DNA of 64,000 nt from Bacteroidota bacterium (GTDB lineage Bacteria; Bacteroidota; Bacteroidia; Palsa-965). Below the pieces are notes generated by a model, which searched no databases, was not told the origin of the DNA, and worked only from the letters and a program-made list of their open reading frames with translations. Positions 9,270-17,547 of this stretch are shown piece after piece; position 1 is the stretch's first letter; each line of letters opens with the position of its first letter. Both the position numbers and the translations under genes were made by a program. The stretch covers positions 186,001 to 250,000 of the forward strand of contig JADBYT010000006.1 in NCBI GenBank assembly GCA_020402865.1, in the 5' to 3' direction.

Positions 9270-10049
9270 ATGGAATTTCAGAACATTCTTACCTCAGTTG
9301 CCGATGGTGTGTTCACCATCACCATTAACCGTCCGGATAAGCTGAACGCCCTTAACCAGGCCACGCTTGGCGAATTGCAAAGTGCGATTAATATTGCCAA
9401 AGCCGATGCGGCCGTAAAAGGCATCATCATTACCGGAGCCGGCCCGAAAGCATTTGTGGCCGGTGCCGACATCTCAGAATTTACCGGCCTTGATGCGCCT
9501 TCGGGTGCAATTTTTGCTGCGGCCGGTCATGCTATTTTCAAGGAAATTGAACTTTGTCCGAAACCGGTAATTGCCGCTGTAAACGGCTTTGCGCTTGGCG
9601 GCGGTTGCGAACTTGCCATGGCCTGCCACATGCGCGTAGCGGCTGAAAATGCGAAGTTTGGACAACCCGAAGTAAATCTCGGCCTTATACCCGGCTACGC
9701 AGGCACGCAACGACTGGTACAGCTTATCGGAAAAGGGAAAGCGATGGAACTGCTCATGACAGCCGATATGATTGACGCCAACGAAGCCTACCGCCTCGGC
9801 CTTGCCAACCATGTGGTAGCTGCCGACCAGCTGCTGGCGAAAGCAAACGAAATTTTGCAGAAGATTTTTACCAAAGCCCCGCTGGCCATTGCCGAAATTG
9901 TAAACTGCGTAAACGCATACTACACCAGCGGCATCGACGGTTTCCGCTACGAGCAGGAAGCTTTCGGCCGCTGCTGCGATACCGCCGATTTCCGCGAAGG
10001 TGCCGGTGCTTTCCTGGAAAAACGCAAAGCGGTTTTCACAGGTAAATAA
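9270..10049 (+). CDS. Enoyl-CoA hydratase/isomerase (crotonase) family protein
   Basis: 259 residues, the usual crotonase length. It has NRPDKLNALN near the N-terminus, the oxyanion-hole segment KAFVAGADISEF, and the central signature FALGGGCELAMACHMRVAAE. GQPEVNLGLIPGYAGTQRL follows. The Glu of GGGCELA and the Glu of GQPEVNLG occupy the two catalytic positions of mitochondrial crotonase, so 2-enoyl-CoA hydration is likely, as in fatty-acid beta-oxidation or butanoate metabolism. The C-terminal helices include FRYEQEAFGRCCDTADFREG, typical of the trimerisation region. It is a single-gene unit with its own promoter and a strong downstream terminator. Exact substrate chain length cannot be told. 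Confidence 0.93.
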   Translation: MEFQNILTSVADGVFTITINRPDKLNALNQATLGELQSAINIAKADAAVKGIIITGAGPKAFVAGADISEFTGLDAPSGAIFAAAGHAIFKEIELCPKPVIAAVNGFALGGGCELAMACHMRVAAENAKFGQPEVNLGLIPGYAGTQRLVQLIGKGKAMELLMTADMIDANEAYRLGLANHVVAADQLLAKANEILQKIFTKAPLAIAEIVNCVNAYYTSGIDGFRYEQEAFGRCCDTADFREGAGAFLEKRKAVFTGK

Positions 10050-10069
10050 ATCATATTTGCCGTAAAAAT

Positions 10070-10104
10070 GAAACGGACTTTCTCACCTTGAGAAAGTCCG
10101 TTTC
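10070..10104 (+). terminator. Intrinsic terminator hairpin after the crotonase gene
   Basis: A perfect 16-bp stem (10070-10085 with 10089-10104) and a 3-nt loop, 20 bp past the stop codon. There is no long U-run but the stem is very stable. Confidence 0.75.
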
Positions 10105-10406
10105 GCTATGTGTCCGTTAGCAACCGGTTTCTAGTCATACCAGAAAACATAAAACCGGTCGTTTTCCCCCTTGCACACAGAGCACATAGTATCTGTTTTC
10201 GGATTCGTTTACCGAATAAATTATTCTCTGTTTTCAGCGCTGATGGATCAGAAAGTGTCGCTGTTTGTTTGCGTGAACAAAAATGGAACAGTAAGGCGCA
10301 TTTTACAATTCAGAATTAGAAAAAAATAAGGCAGCTAAACGTTAGTTTTTGGTTGGATTGCTTGATTTTATTGACATTTGGAGGAAATTAATATTAGTCT
10401 CCAAGC
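10105..10406. other. Intergenic region before the first SEKRQF paralog
   Basis: About 300 bp becoming AT-rich toward its right end. No supported gene. It holds GTTAG at 10341-10345 and ATTAGTCT at 10393-10400 just before the start at 10407; see the regulatory entry there. Confidence 0.4.
10393..10402 (+). promoter_or_regulatory. Shared ATTAGTYT start-proximal motif (paralog 1)
   Basis: ATTAGTCT lies six nucleotides before the ATG at 10407. The same octamer (with T or C at position 7) lies eight nucleotides before the paralog at 13190 and five before that at 17548. TAGTYT could be a variant -7 element, which would make these transcripts nearly leaderless. Confidence 0.35.
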
Positions 10407-11948
10407 ATGAAAAACGACCCGCTTTGGCACCTTGTTCAGGCGCTTAGTACAAGTGAAAAAAGACAATTTTCACTTGTACACAAAAAACAAAAGGGCGGAT
10501 ATGTAGCCCTCTATCATTGGTATTGCAAACAAACAGAACCGGTGTCACCCGATGCGGCTGCACTGAAATCACTCAGGCTAACTTCAGGTGCTCTTGCCGT
10601 TCAAAAAAACTACCTCAGCACGAAACTGATTGAGCTGATGATGAAGAACTCTGCCCTGAACTCACACACTCTACGCGTAAGAAACTTATTGTCGCAGGCT
10701 GAAGTGCTTTTTCAACGAGGATTGCGCGAACATGCATCGCGACTGGAAAGCAAAATACAACAGATCACTTCCGAAAATGGCATGTATAGCCATGAGCTGG
10801 CTCTTTATGAATTACAGGAAGTTTCCATAGCAAATTATAAAGAGTTTAACGAAACAATAGATTATGCCGGGAAAAAGCGGAGACTTATTGCTCTTATCGA
10901 AGAAGAAATTGCATGCCACGAATTGTCGAAAAAAATAATTACGCTTAGCAGAAAATTGGATTACGCCCGTACAAAGAAAGAAAGGTCCAGGTATGAGGCA
11001 GAATTTGCAGGCGACTTAATGAATGGACGTAAAAAGGTAAGAGGAGCACAGGCGGCAAGTTATCTGATACATGCACGATTGCACTTTTACAACATGATGC
11101 AAAACAAAACCGAAATAAGAAAGCTGTACAGTGAACTTGTATCGTTTTGGGGGGGCAACGAAAAGCTATTGGCACAAGACCCCATGTTTTATATTGCGAT
11201 GAGTTATAATCTGATTGTAAATCTTATCGCTTTTGTTGCTGATAAAGACAGGGATATGCTTAAAAAGCATTGGACTGAACTTCCTCAAAAACTTCATCCC
11301 TATCTTACTTCATTTCTCATGCAGCGGATCCGGTTTTATGATGCCGAACACAAACTGAGAATAATGGCACAGGAGGGAGAAGTAGAAAAAATGCTTGGTG
11401 TTCTGCCTGAAATACAAGCACTTAAACAAACAGATCATCAGCATACGAAAACGTTTACAGAAAGTATCCGCTATTTTGAAGCAATGACTCTGTTTTGTTG
11501 CGGTAAGTTAAAAGAAGCACTCAAGCACCTGCTCGATGACCTGAGCGATGATGATGTAACCGACAGACGCTACCGGATTGTGCTAAGAAGCATGCTACTT
11601 CAACTGGTTATTCATACCGACCTCGGCAATATGGAAGTAACAGAGCGACTTGCTTCACAACTCGCTCGCTTTTTGAAAAAAAACAACAGCACGAATTATA
11701 CAGAGGGATTCCTGCCCGGGTTCTTTGACGCATGCACAACCGCGTCGGGCAGAAATAAAGTAAAACTGATCACAGACCTTTATAATACGTTGCTCACTCA
11801 TATTCAAAAAAACGGCGACTGGCAATTTTTTACCAATCAGCACCTGTTAATGGCCTGGCTCAAAAAAAACAGTGCCGGACTCAACTGGAGTCAGGCACTG
11901 AAACACACCTGGGAAGAAGGAAGGACAATGTTTTTGCATTACCCCTGA
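10407..11948 (+). CDS. SEKRQF-family helical protein, paralog 1 of 4
   Basis: 513 residues, soluble, no signal peptide, predominantly alpha-helical by composition. It shares with the products at 13190, 14770 and 17548 the N-terminal block MKNDPLWHLVxALxxSEKRQF, then GYxALYHWY, LAVQKNYL and LLSQAEVLFQRGLREHA. Later come DYARTKKER, RYRIVLRSMLLQLVIHTD and a C-terminal DWQFxxNxxLxMAWL. The QAExLxxRGL and SIRYFEAMTLFCCGKLKEAL segments look like TPR-type helical pairs. I recall such proteins in Bacteroidota without known function. Codons are more AT-rich than in paralogs 2-4. It converges with the secreted protein gene ending at 12017. No enzymatic motif is visible. Confidence 0.8.
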   Translation: MKNDPLWHLVQALSTSEKRQFSLVHKKQKGGYVALYHWYCKQTEPVSPDAAALKSLRLTSGALAVQKNYLSTKLIELMMKNSALNSHTLRVRNLLSQAEVLFQRGLREHASRLESKIQQITSENGMYSHELALYELQEVSIANYKEFNETIDYAGKKRRLIALIEEEIACHELSKKIITLSRKLDYARTKKERSRYEAEFAGDLMNGRKKVRGAQAASYLIHARLHFYNMMQNKTEIRKLYSELVSFWGGNEKLLAQDPMFYIAMSYNLIVNLIAFVADKDRDMLKKHWTELPQKLHPYLTSFLMQRIRFYDAEHKLRIMAQEGEVEKMLGVLPEIQALKQTDHQHTKTFTESIRYFEAMTLFCCGKLKEALKHLLDDLSDDDVTDRRYRIVLRSMLLQLVIHTDLGNMEVTERLASQLARFLKKNNSTNYTEGFLPGFFDACTTASGRNKVKLITDLYNTLLTHIQKNGDWQFFTNQHLLMAWLKKNSAGLNWSQALKHTWEEGRTMFLHYP

Positions 11949-12016
11949 TTATTGCAAAAACCTGATTGATCTTTTTCCCAAGCCTGCACACTGCATTGGT
12001 TTGGCAGATGTTGTTC

Positions 12017-13036
12017 TTAACGAACAGCACGAACAGCACTATGTGTTCCGTTTGAATCTTCAATTACAAACAAATACAAGCCTGGCGGAAAATGCTGCAA
12101 GCCTACACTTGCCCGTACAGCTCCTGATGGTAATATTTCTGTACCTACAAGTCTCCCGGTTACATCATAAAACCGGAGCACCCTCGATACCCCTTGCGGA
12201 GAGAAAGAAAACACAAACGCTCCGTCAATTGCCGAAACAAGCTTAATTTCCGAATCCGAAGAGACTTCGTTTATTCCTGTAATCCAGCTATAGGGCTGCG
12301 ATGTGGAGGAACAGCCATTGCTGTCTGTTACGGTTACCGTGTATTGCCCGTTTCCTGAAGGAATAAACGTATTGCCTGTGGCTCCCGCAATAGGTACTGC
12401 TCCGATGTTCCATTGCACGTATGTGCCCGGAGGTGGTGTAATCTGCAATTGCCCGTTTACATAAGATATTACCGGAACCGGAGGCCCTACAAAAGTGAGT
12501 GTAATACTCATTGCCGGTGTTTGAACTGACGTTGTACAATAGCCCGGATAAGCATCTACTTCGTAAAAGCCTGTTTGCGATGCAATAATTGTATTATTAT
12601 TGGAATTGGGAATGGGCACACCATTCAGCTTCCATTGCAACGCGATCCACGGCAGGTCAAGCGAAACAATATTCAACTCGCCGTTGCAAATAGAATCAGG
12701 TCTTGACGTTGAAACAAGTGGATATTGAAATATCCAGCCGTCAACAAGTACCGGCTGCGAAAATCCGCTGCATGTATCATCTGTTACAAACACACTATAC
12801 TGAAACCCTGCATTAGTGGAATAATGCACGTAAAGAACAGCACTGGTTTCGCCTGGCATAGGCGTGCCGTTCTGATACCACTGATAAGAATCGTAACTTT
12901 GGGTCAGTGTGAGCGAATCACTTGTATTTGGACAGAGAATCATGCCTGTCTGAACAATTACCGGTGTAATCTGACATTGCGCCTGTAGGCGCGCGACAAA
13001 AACAATGATTCCCAAAAAGAAAAAAAGCTGTTTCAT
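12017..13036 (-). CDS. Secreted Ig-like protein with T9SS type A sorting domain (partner paralog 1)
   Basis: 339 residues. Signal peptide MKQLFFFLGIIVFVARLQA, cut before QC. Three Ig-like modules follow, recognisable from repeats of YQWYQNGTPMPGETSAVLY, LQWKLNGVPIPN and VQWNIGAVPIAGATG, each ending GxYxVxVTD or similar. Paired Cys are present (QITPVI...LCPN, TDDTCSG, NGCSSTS). The last ~75 residues (LRFYDVTGRLVG ... FPPGLYLFVIED ... AVRAVR) are a type A T9SS sorting domain, so surface display or release is expected. It has the same length and plan as the product of 16378-17397. It is divergent from paralog 2 (153-bp gap) and convergent with paralog 1. Confidence 0.85.
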   Translation of the reverse strand: MKQLFFFLGIIVFVARLQAQCQITPVIVQTGMILCPNTSDSLTLTQSYDSYQWYQNGTPMPGETSAVLYVHYSTNAGFQYSVFVTDDTCSGFSQPVLVDGWIFQYPLVSTSRPDSICNGELNIVSLDLPWIALQWKLNGVPIPNSNNNTIIASQTGFYEVDAYPGYCTTSVQTPAMSITLTFVGPPVPVISYVNGQLQITPPPGTYVQWNIGAVPIAGATGNTFIPSGNGQYTVTVTDSNGCSSTSQPYSWITGINEVSSDSEIKLVSAIDGAFVFSFSPQGVSRVLRFYDVTGRLVGTEILPSGAVRASVGLQHFPPGLYLFVIEDSNGTHSAVRAVR

Positions 13037-13064
13037 TGTGTACTGATTATTTACTTGTGCTAAA

Positions 13065-13091
13065 ATTGTAAGTGAATTTGATTCTTACAAT
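13065..13091. promoter_or_regulatory. Inverted repeat in the divergent promoter region
   Basis: ATTGTAAG (13065-13072) and CTTACAAT (13084-13091) form a perfect 8+8 inverted repeat with 11 nt between, inside the 153-bp gap between the secreted gene (start 13036) and paralog 2 (start 13190). It is placed where an operator could control both, or it may form a leader hairpin for the minus transcript. Confidence 0.35.
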
Positions 13092-13173
13092 GCATCTCGG
13101 CAAAAACATTAGGTCTCTGACACAACATACACGCTCTGAAAACCCCTATTTCTGAATATTTTACGAAGGAATG

Positions 13174-13183
13174 ATTAGTCTGT
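13174..13183 (+). promoter_or_regulatory. Shared ATTAGTYT start-proximal motif (paralog 2)
   Basis: ATTAGTCT at 13174-13181, eight nucleotides before the ATG. A second ATTAG at 13108 lies exactly 66 bp upstream, the same spacing as in front of paralog 4. Confidence 0.35.
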
Positions 13184-13189
13184 AACATA

Positions 13190-14749
13190 ATGAAAAACGA
13201 CCCGCTCTGGCATTTGGTTCACGCACTTACACAAAGTGAAAAGCGCCAGTTTGTTCTTGAAAACAAAGACCAGAAATCCGCTACGGGATTTATGGCCTTG
13301 TATCACTGGTACACCCGGCAGGACGAACCCGGCTCTCCGAATACGGCTGTACTGAAAAAACTTAAACTCACACCGGCCACGCTTGCCGTTCAGAAAAACT
13401 ACCTGAACGGAAAGCTCACTGATTTTCTGGCCCGGACCGTAAACGACAATTCAGATACCCAACAGATCAGGCTAATGTTGTCGCAAGCGGAAGCGCTTTA
13501 TCAGCGAGGCTTGCGCGATCATGCAAAAAAAATTATCCGGCGCGCTTTTCAACTGGCAGCATTCAACGAATTACATATATACCAGCTTGCCTTGTATGAG
13601 CTGATTGAGAGCTACGTGGTAACACCTGCCGACTTTCTTGAGGTTGCTGAATTTGACAAGAAAAAGCAGGAGGTGATGCGTACCATGGAAGTCGAAATTG
13701 CCTGCCACCGGCTGTCGGCAGATGTAATATCGTTGGGCGTGGAGATGGATTTTGCGCGCACGCCTGCTGAGAAAAAACGACTGAAGCAGGTGGCCGCTAA
13801 TCCGCTCATGCATAGTAACCAGGAAATCCCCAGTTTGCGTGCCCGTTATCATCTTACACATGCCCAAACACATTTCTACAATCTTGTGCAGGACAGTCCG
13901 CGCATGGTAAACCTTGCGCTCGAACATTTTCGTTTTTTTGATAAAAACCCGGCTTACGCCGGGCGCGATATGTCATATTTTGTAGGCATGTGTTACAACA
14001 TGGTGGTAAACCTCATTCAGCTTGGCCACCCGCATCAGGTGAAGGACGTGGTGGCCCGGTGGCACCGTTTGCCGAAAGATTACAAACGCGAAATGAGCGA
14101 TTTTTTTCAGCAGCAGCATCGTTTTTTCAGCTCAGAACTTACTTTCAGGTGGCAGCTGTTGCAGGGAAATCCAGAAATGCTGATTAAAGAACTTCCGCTG
14201 GTTCAAAAACTTAAAGCCACCGAGCATCAGTATCAGCAGGCGTTTATCAATAACATTCGTTTTTATGAGGCGCTGGCGTATTATTTTTCAGGTAAGCGAA
14301 AAGATGCGTTGCGCATGCTGCTTGATGAACTTCAGGATGAATCAATCATTAACCGGCGTTATCGTCTTGTAATGCGAAGCATGATGCTCAGACTGATTAT
14401 ACATTGTGATGAAGAACATGATGATGTAGTGGAGGAGCTTGCCAAACAGCTTGACCGATTCGTAAAGAAACATCACGCCCAGCATTTCTGCGACGGAATA
14501 ATGGTGTCGTTCTTCAAAAAATGGCCCGGACTAAGCATTTCGCAGCGACGGATATTGTTTTCATCAACTGTAGCGCAAATAGAAAAACGCTATGCCGAGC
14601 AATGCGACTGGCAGTTTGCCATAAACTACAGATTCTGTCTGGCATGGATGTACACAAAATTCGAAGAGCCTGATTTTGGCAAGGCATTGCTGCTTTGCAA
14701 CCGTACTTTTTACAAACTGCACACCGCCTGTCACAAAATTCCGCATTAA
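13190..14749 (+). CDS. SEKRQF-family helical protein, paralog 2 of 4
   Basis: 519 residues. The N-terminus is nearly identical to paralog 1 (MKNDPLWHLVHALTQSEKRQF), followed by FMALYHWYTRQDEPGSPN, LAVQKNYL, LSQAEALYQRGLRDHAKK, FARTPAEKKRL, RRYRLVMRSMMLRLIIHCDEE and DWQFAINYRFCLAWMY. No signal peptide or membrane segment. The conserved blocks at both ends and the variable middle suggest one fold with a diversified binding face; that is inference. It is followed after 20 bp by paralog 3, so the two are probably co-transcribed, and it is divergent from the secreted Ig-like gene. Function unknown. Confidence 0.8.
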   Translation: MKNDPLWHLVHALTQSEKRQFVLENKDQKSATGFMALYHWYTRQDEPGSPNTAVLKKLKLTPATLAVQKNYLNGKLTDFLARTVNDNSDTQQIRLMLSQAEALYQRGLRDHAKKIIRRAFQLAAFNELHIYQLALYELIESYVVTPADFLEVAEFDKKKQEVMRTMEVEIACHRLSADVISLGVEMDFARTPAEKKRLKQVAANPLMHSNQEIPSLRARYHLTHAQTHFYNLVQDSPRMVNLALEHFRFFDKNPAYAGRDMSYFVGMCYNMVVNLIQLGHPHQVKDVVARWHRLPKDYKREMSDFFQQQHRFFSSELTFRWQLLQGNPEMLIKELPLVQKLKATEHQYQQAFINNIRFYEALAYYFSGKRKDALRMLLDELQDESIINRRYRLVMRSMMLRLIIHCDEEHDDVVEELAKQLDRFVKKHHAQHFCDGIMVSFFKKWPGLSISQRRILFSSTVAQIEKRYAEQCDWQFAINYRFCLAWMYTKFEEPDFGKALLLCNRTFYKLHTACHKIPH

Positions 14750-14769
14750 CTTTAGTTCAGGGCAATACG

Positions 14770-16320
14770 ATGAAAAAAGATTCGCTGAGTGTACTTATTC
14801 ATTCGCTTACACAAAGCGAAAAAAGACAGTTTGTGCTCGAAAACAGCAGCAGTAAATCAGCCACGTATATGAAACTCTATATGTGGTATGCCAAGCAGCA
14901 AACACCCCATGCGCCTGACGAGAAAACCATAAAACAGTTCAAAATCACCCAAGGCAATCTGGCCGTTCATAAAAACTATCTTTCTTCAAAAATATTTGAT
15001 TTGCTGGTTAGCAATGCGGCGGACAAATCAACAGCCATTCATGTACAGAATCTGCTGGCTCAGGCCGAGGTGCTGTTCAAGCGCGGACTAAACAACCATG
15101 CCCAGAAAATTGCCCGCAAGGCTGCGCAGATTGCCGAAAGCAATGAATTATTCCCTCTGCTGCTGGCCATTTATGCCCTTGAAGATAATTATGTGCGCAA
15201 GCCAAGCGAAATGGCCGAACTCAGTAAACGCTATCCACGAAAAAAAGAACTCCTCAATATTATTCATAATGAATACGACTGCCAGGAGTTCTCGCAGCGC
15301 ATTGTTGGCCTGGGTGCCGGCCTGAACTATGCCCGCCTGCCCGAAGAACGTCAGAAACTGGCAACGCTGGGCAATGATCCGATGATGTTCAGCGATCACC
15401 TGCCGTTAAGTAATGCTGCCTTTCTGCATCTCATGCACGGCAGGCTGCATTATTTCACAATGACAATGGATGTAAACGGTTTGCTGAAGCTGAGTCGTGA
15501 TCACTTTTCATATTTCGAAAACAAACCGGCCGCTTTACAAGCCCATACCGATCACTTCCTCGGTATGGCATACAGCAACCTGAATAATGTAATACAGCTG
15601 GGCAGGGAACAGGAAATAAAATCAACTATTGAAAAATGGCATAATATTCCCGCTCAGTGCAAGCATGTCTTCAGCGAACACCACTTTGCGCAATACCGTT
15701 TATTTGATATTGAACTACAAATCAGGCTTACCCTTAAAGAAGGAACATGCGAAAAAATACTGCCTGCTTTATCACGCAAAACCGCACAAATAAAAAAGGA
15801 CTTACCGTATTATCCTGTGTTCGAAAAAAACATGCGCTTTTTTATTGCACTGGGAAAATATCTTGCCGGTGAAAACAAATCCGCGCTCCGTTTGCTCCTT
15901 GATGAATTAAAGGACGGTTCGACCGGAAACGGACAGTATCGTTTTATTCTCCGGGCCTTGCTGCTTCAGCTTATTATTCACTGCGACCTGAAGCATGGGG
16001 AAATAGTGGAAGAACTGTCAAAGCAGCTTCAGCGGTTCATTCATCGGGAAAATTGTAGTCAGTTTCCCGAGAATTTATTCCCTGAATTCTTTTCGCGCTG
16101 GTATTCAACCCCTGAACTGAAACGACAAACACTTTTTAAAAAAACGCTGGAAAAAACAACTGCTGTATTTGTAGCCCAGCACGACTGGCAGTTTGGTATC
16201 AATAATCGTTTTATTATGGCGTGGCTCATAAAAAACACGCATGAGGTGAGTTTCAATGAAGCCTTACTGATTTGGAACACCGGGTTTGGCCGGCAGCTTG
16301 AACTACACCGGAAAGCATAA
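14770..16320 (+). CDS. SEKRQF-family helical protein, paralog 3 of 4
   Basis: 516 residues from the ATG at 14770 (MKKDSLSVLIHSLTQSEKRQF). This start aligns with the N-termini of the other three; an upstream in-frame ATG at 14695 overlaps paralog 2 and is unlikely. Family blocks are kept: MKLYMWYAKQ, LAVHKNYLSSK (His replaces the usual Gln), LLAQAEVLFKRGLNNHAQK, NYARLPEERQKL, YRFILRALLLQLIIHCD and DWQFGINNRFIMAWL. It lies 20 bp behind paralog 2 and ends in a bidirectional terminator shared with the convergent secreted gene. It is the only paralog without its own divergent secreted neighbour. Function unknown. Confidence 0.8.
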   Translation: MKKDSLSVLIHSLTQSEKRQFVLENSSSKSATYMKLYMWYAKQQTPHAPDEKTIKQFKITQGNLAVHKNYLSSKIFDLLVSNAADKSTAIHVQNLLAQAEVLFKRGLNNHAQKIARKAAQIAESNELFPLLLAIYALEDNYVRKPSEMAELSKRYPRKKELLNIIHNEYDCQEFSQRIVGLGAGLNYARLPEERQKLATLGNDPMMFSDHLPLSNAAFLHLMHGRLHYFTMTMDVNGLLKLSRDHFSYFENKPAALQAHTDHFLGMAYSNLNNVIQLGREQEIKSTIEKWHNIPAQCKHVFSEHHFAQYRLFDIELQIRLTLKEGTCEKILPALSRKTAQIKKDLPYYPVFEKNMRFFIALGKYLAGENKSALRLLLDELKDGSTGNGQYRFILRALLLQLIIHCDLKHGEIVEELSKQLQRFIHRENCSQFPENLFPEFFSRWYSTPELKRQTLFKKTLEKTTAVFVAQHDWQFGINNRFIMAWLIKNTHEVSFNEALLIWNTGFGRQLELHRKA

Positions 16321-16323
16321 AAA

Positions 16324-16356
16324 AACGGGCAATCACCCCCTGCCGGATTGCCCGTT
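16324..16356. terminator. Bidirectional hairpin between convergent genes
   Basis: A perfect 11-bp stem (16324-16334 with 16346-16356, 11-nt loop), four bases after the paralog 3 stop and about 20 bp before the end of the minus-strand secreted gene. An A-run on its left gives a U-run to the minus transcript. Confidence 0.7.
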
Positions 16357-16377
16357 AACTATATGTCCCGGCCTCTG

Positions 16378-17397
16378 TCAGCGCAACACACGAAGTGCGC
16401 CAGCAGAGCCGTTTATTCCCTGCAGGATGAACATATAGATTCCTTCGCCCTCGTTTGAGAGATCGATTGTAAGCTGTGTGCTTCCTGCCGGAACGGGAAG
16501 AATAAAAAGTGTCCGGCCGGTAATATCCGTAACAAGCAGCTCGCGCTGATAGCCTTCGGCAACGATGCCCGCAGTAAATACATGATTGATACTTTGCTTA
16601 AGCCAGATTTGTTGTGCAATTGTTTCACCTACACCTACCACCCAGCTGTATGGCTGTGAGGTAGCGCTGCATCCGTTGCCATCAGTAACCGTTACCGTAT
16701 AAACACCGCTTTGCACCGGGGTATAGGAAAATGTGGTAGCACCCGAGATCGGACCGGAAGCATCACTCCACTGATAGGTATAACCCGAAAAATTTACAGT
16801 AGAAAGCACGCCGTTGTTATAGGTGATTAGTGGCGTTAGCGGGCCGGAAAAAATAAGATTAAGCACTACACCAAGCGGCTGTATAAACTGCGGGCAGATT
16901 TGCGGTGCTCCTGAAACACTGTAGTTACCTGTTTGTGTAACGATAAGTGTATCATCCGTTGCTCCCGGAATGGGTACGTTGTTATTTGTCCACTGGATAT
17001 TTACTTCGTAAGGTGGAAGCAGCACAAGGTATTCGGTATCGCCGGGACAGAAGTTAAAACTTCCCGAACTCATTACCGTAGGAAGCGTAAACACCCATCC
17101 GTCAACCAGATTTTGTGCCGACATGCCGCTGCAGGTGTCCTGTGTAACAAACACAGAAAAATTATAGCCCACATCATTTGCAGCATTAACCGGCAGCGTA
17201 GCCGAAGTGGCTCCCGGAATAGCTACATTGTTTTTATACCACTGATAGGTTTGATAAGGCTGCGTGGTACGCAGTGTATCTGTAGCGTTGGGACAAAGAA
17301 TGGGGGATGCGGGTGTGATAACGGGTGTAATTGTGCATTGCGCATTTACAGCACCCGACAATAACCCGAACAGAGTCAGTGTAATAACGTATTTCAT
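16378..17397 (-). CDS. Secreted Ig-like protein with T9SS type A sorting domain (partner paralog 2)
   Basis: 339 residues, equal in length to the product of 12017-13036 and homologous throughout. Signal peptide MKYVITLTLFGLLSGAVNA, cut before QC. Ig-like modules carry YQWYKNNVAIPGATSATL, IQWTNNNVPIPGATDDTL and YQWSDASGPISGATTF. The linker TSQPYSWVVGVGE matches TSQPYSWITGINE in the partner. The last ~75 residues (LLVTDITGRTLF ... GIYMFILQG ... ALRVLR) are a type A sorting domain. It diverges from paralog 4 across a 150-bp AT-rich gap and converges with paralog 3. Probably displayed on the cell surface; the ligand is unknown. Confidence 0.85.
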   Translation of the reverse strand: MKYVITLTLFGLLSGAVNAQCTITPVITPASPILCPNATDTLRTTQPYQTYQWYKNNVAIPGATSATLPVNAANDVGYNFSVFVTQDTCSGMSAQNLVDGWVFTLPTVMSSGSFNFCPGDTEYLVLLPPYEVNIQWTNNNVPIPGATDDTLIVTQTGNYSVSGAPQICPQFIQPLGVVLNLIFSGPLTPLITYNNGVLSTVNFSGYTYQWSDASGPISGATTFSYTPVQSGVYTVTVTDGNGCSATSQPYSWVVGVGETIAQQIWLKQSINHVFTAGIVAEGYQRELLVTDITGRTLFILPVPAGSTQLTIDLSNEGEGIYMFILQGINGSAGALRVLR

Positions 17398-17463
17398 ATA
17401 CTATGTGATTTTTGCCGCAACAATTTTCTTCAATCTTTCGCAAAGGCACAATACAGATTATTT

Positions 17464-17544
17464 AACTAATTAGTTTTCTAAACTATTAGAAACACCGTTA
17501 ATATTATTATTTACGGTATTTTTGATTATCTAAAATTAGTTTTT
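17464..17544. promoter_or_regulatory. Palindrome and ATTAG pair before paralog 4
   Basis: AACTAATTAGTT (17464-17475) is a perfect 12-bp palindrome containing ATTAG. A second ATTAG at 17535 lies exactly 66 bp downstream and five bases (after ATTAGTTT) before the ATG at 17548. The whole gap is very AT-rich. Operator or promoter role is inferred from position and from similarity to the region before paralog 2. Confidence 0.35.
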
Positions 17545-17547
17545 CAA

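Noticed and set aside
10110-10319. A 69-residue plus-strand open frame after the crotonase terminator
   Set aside because: It starts just after a strong terminator, has no promoter or ribosome-binding site, and its composition does not look coding.
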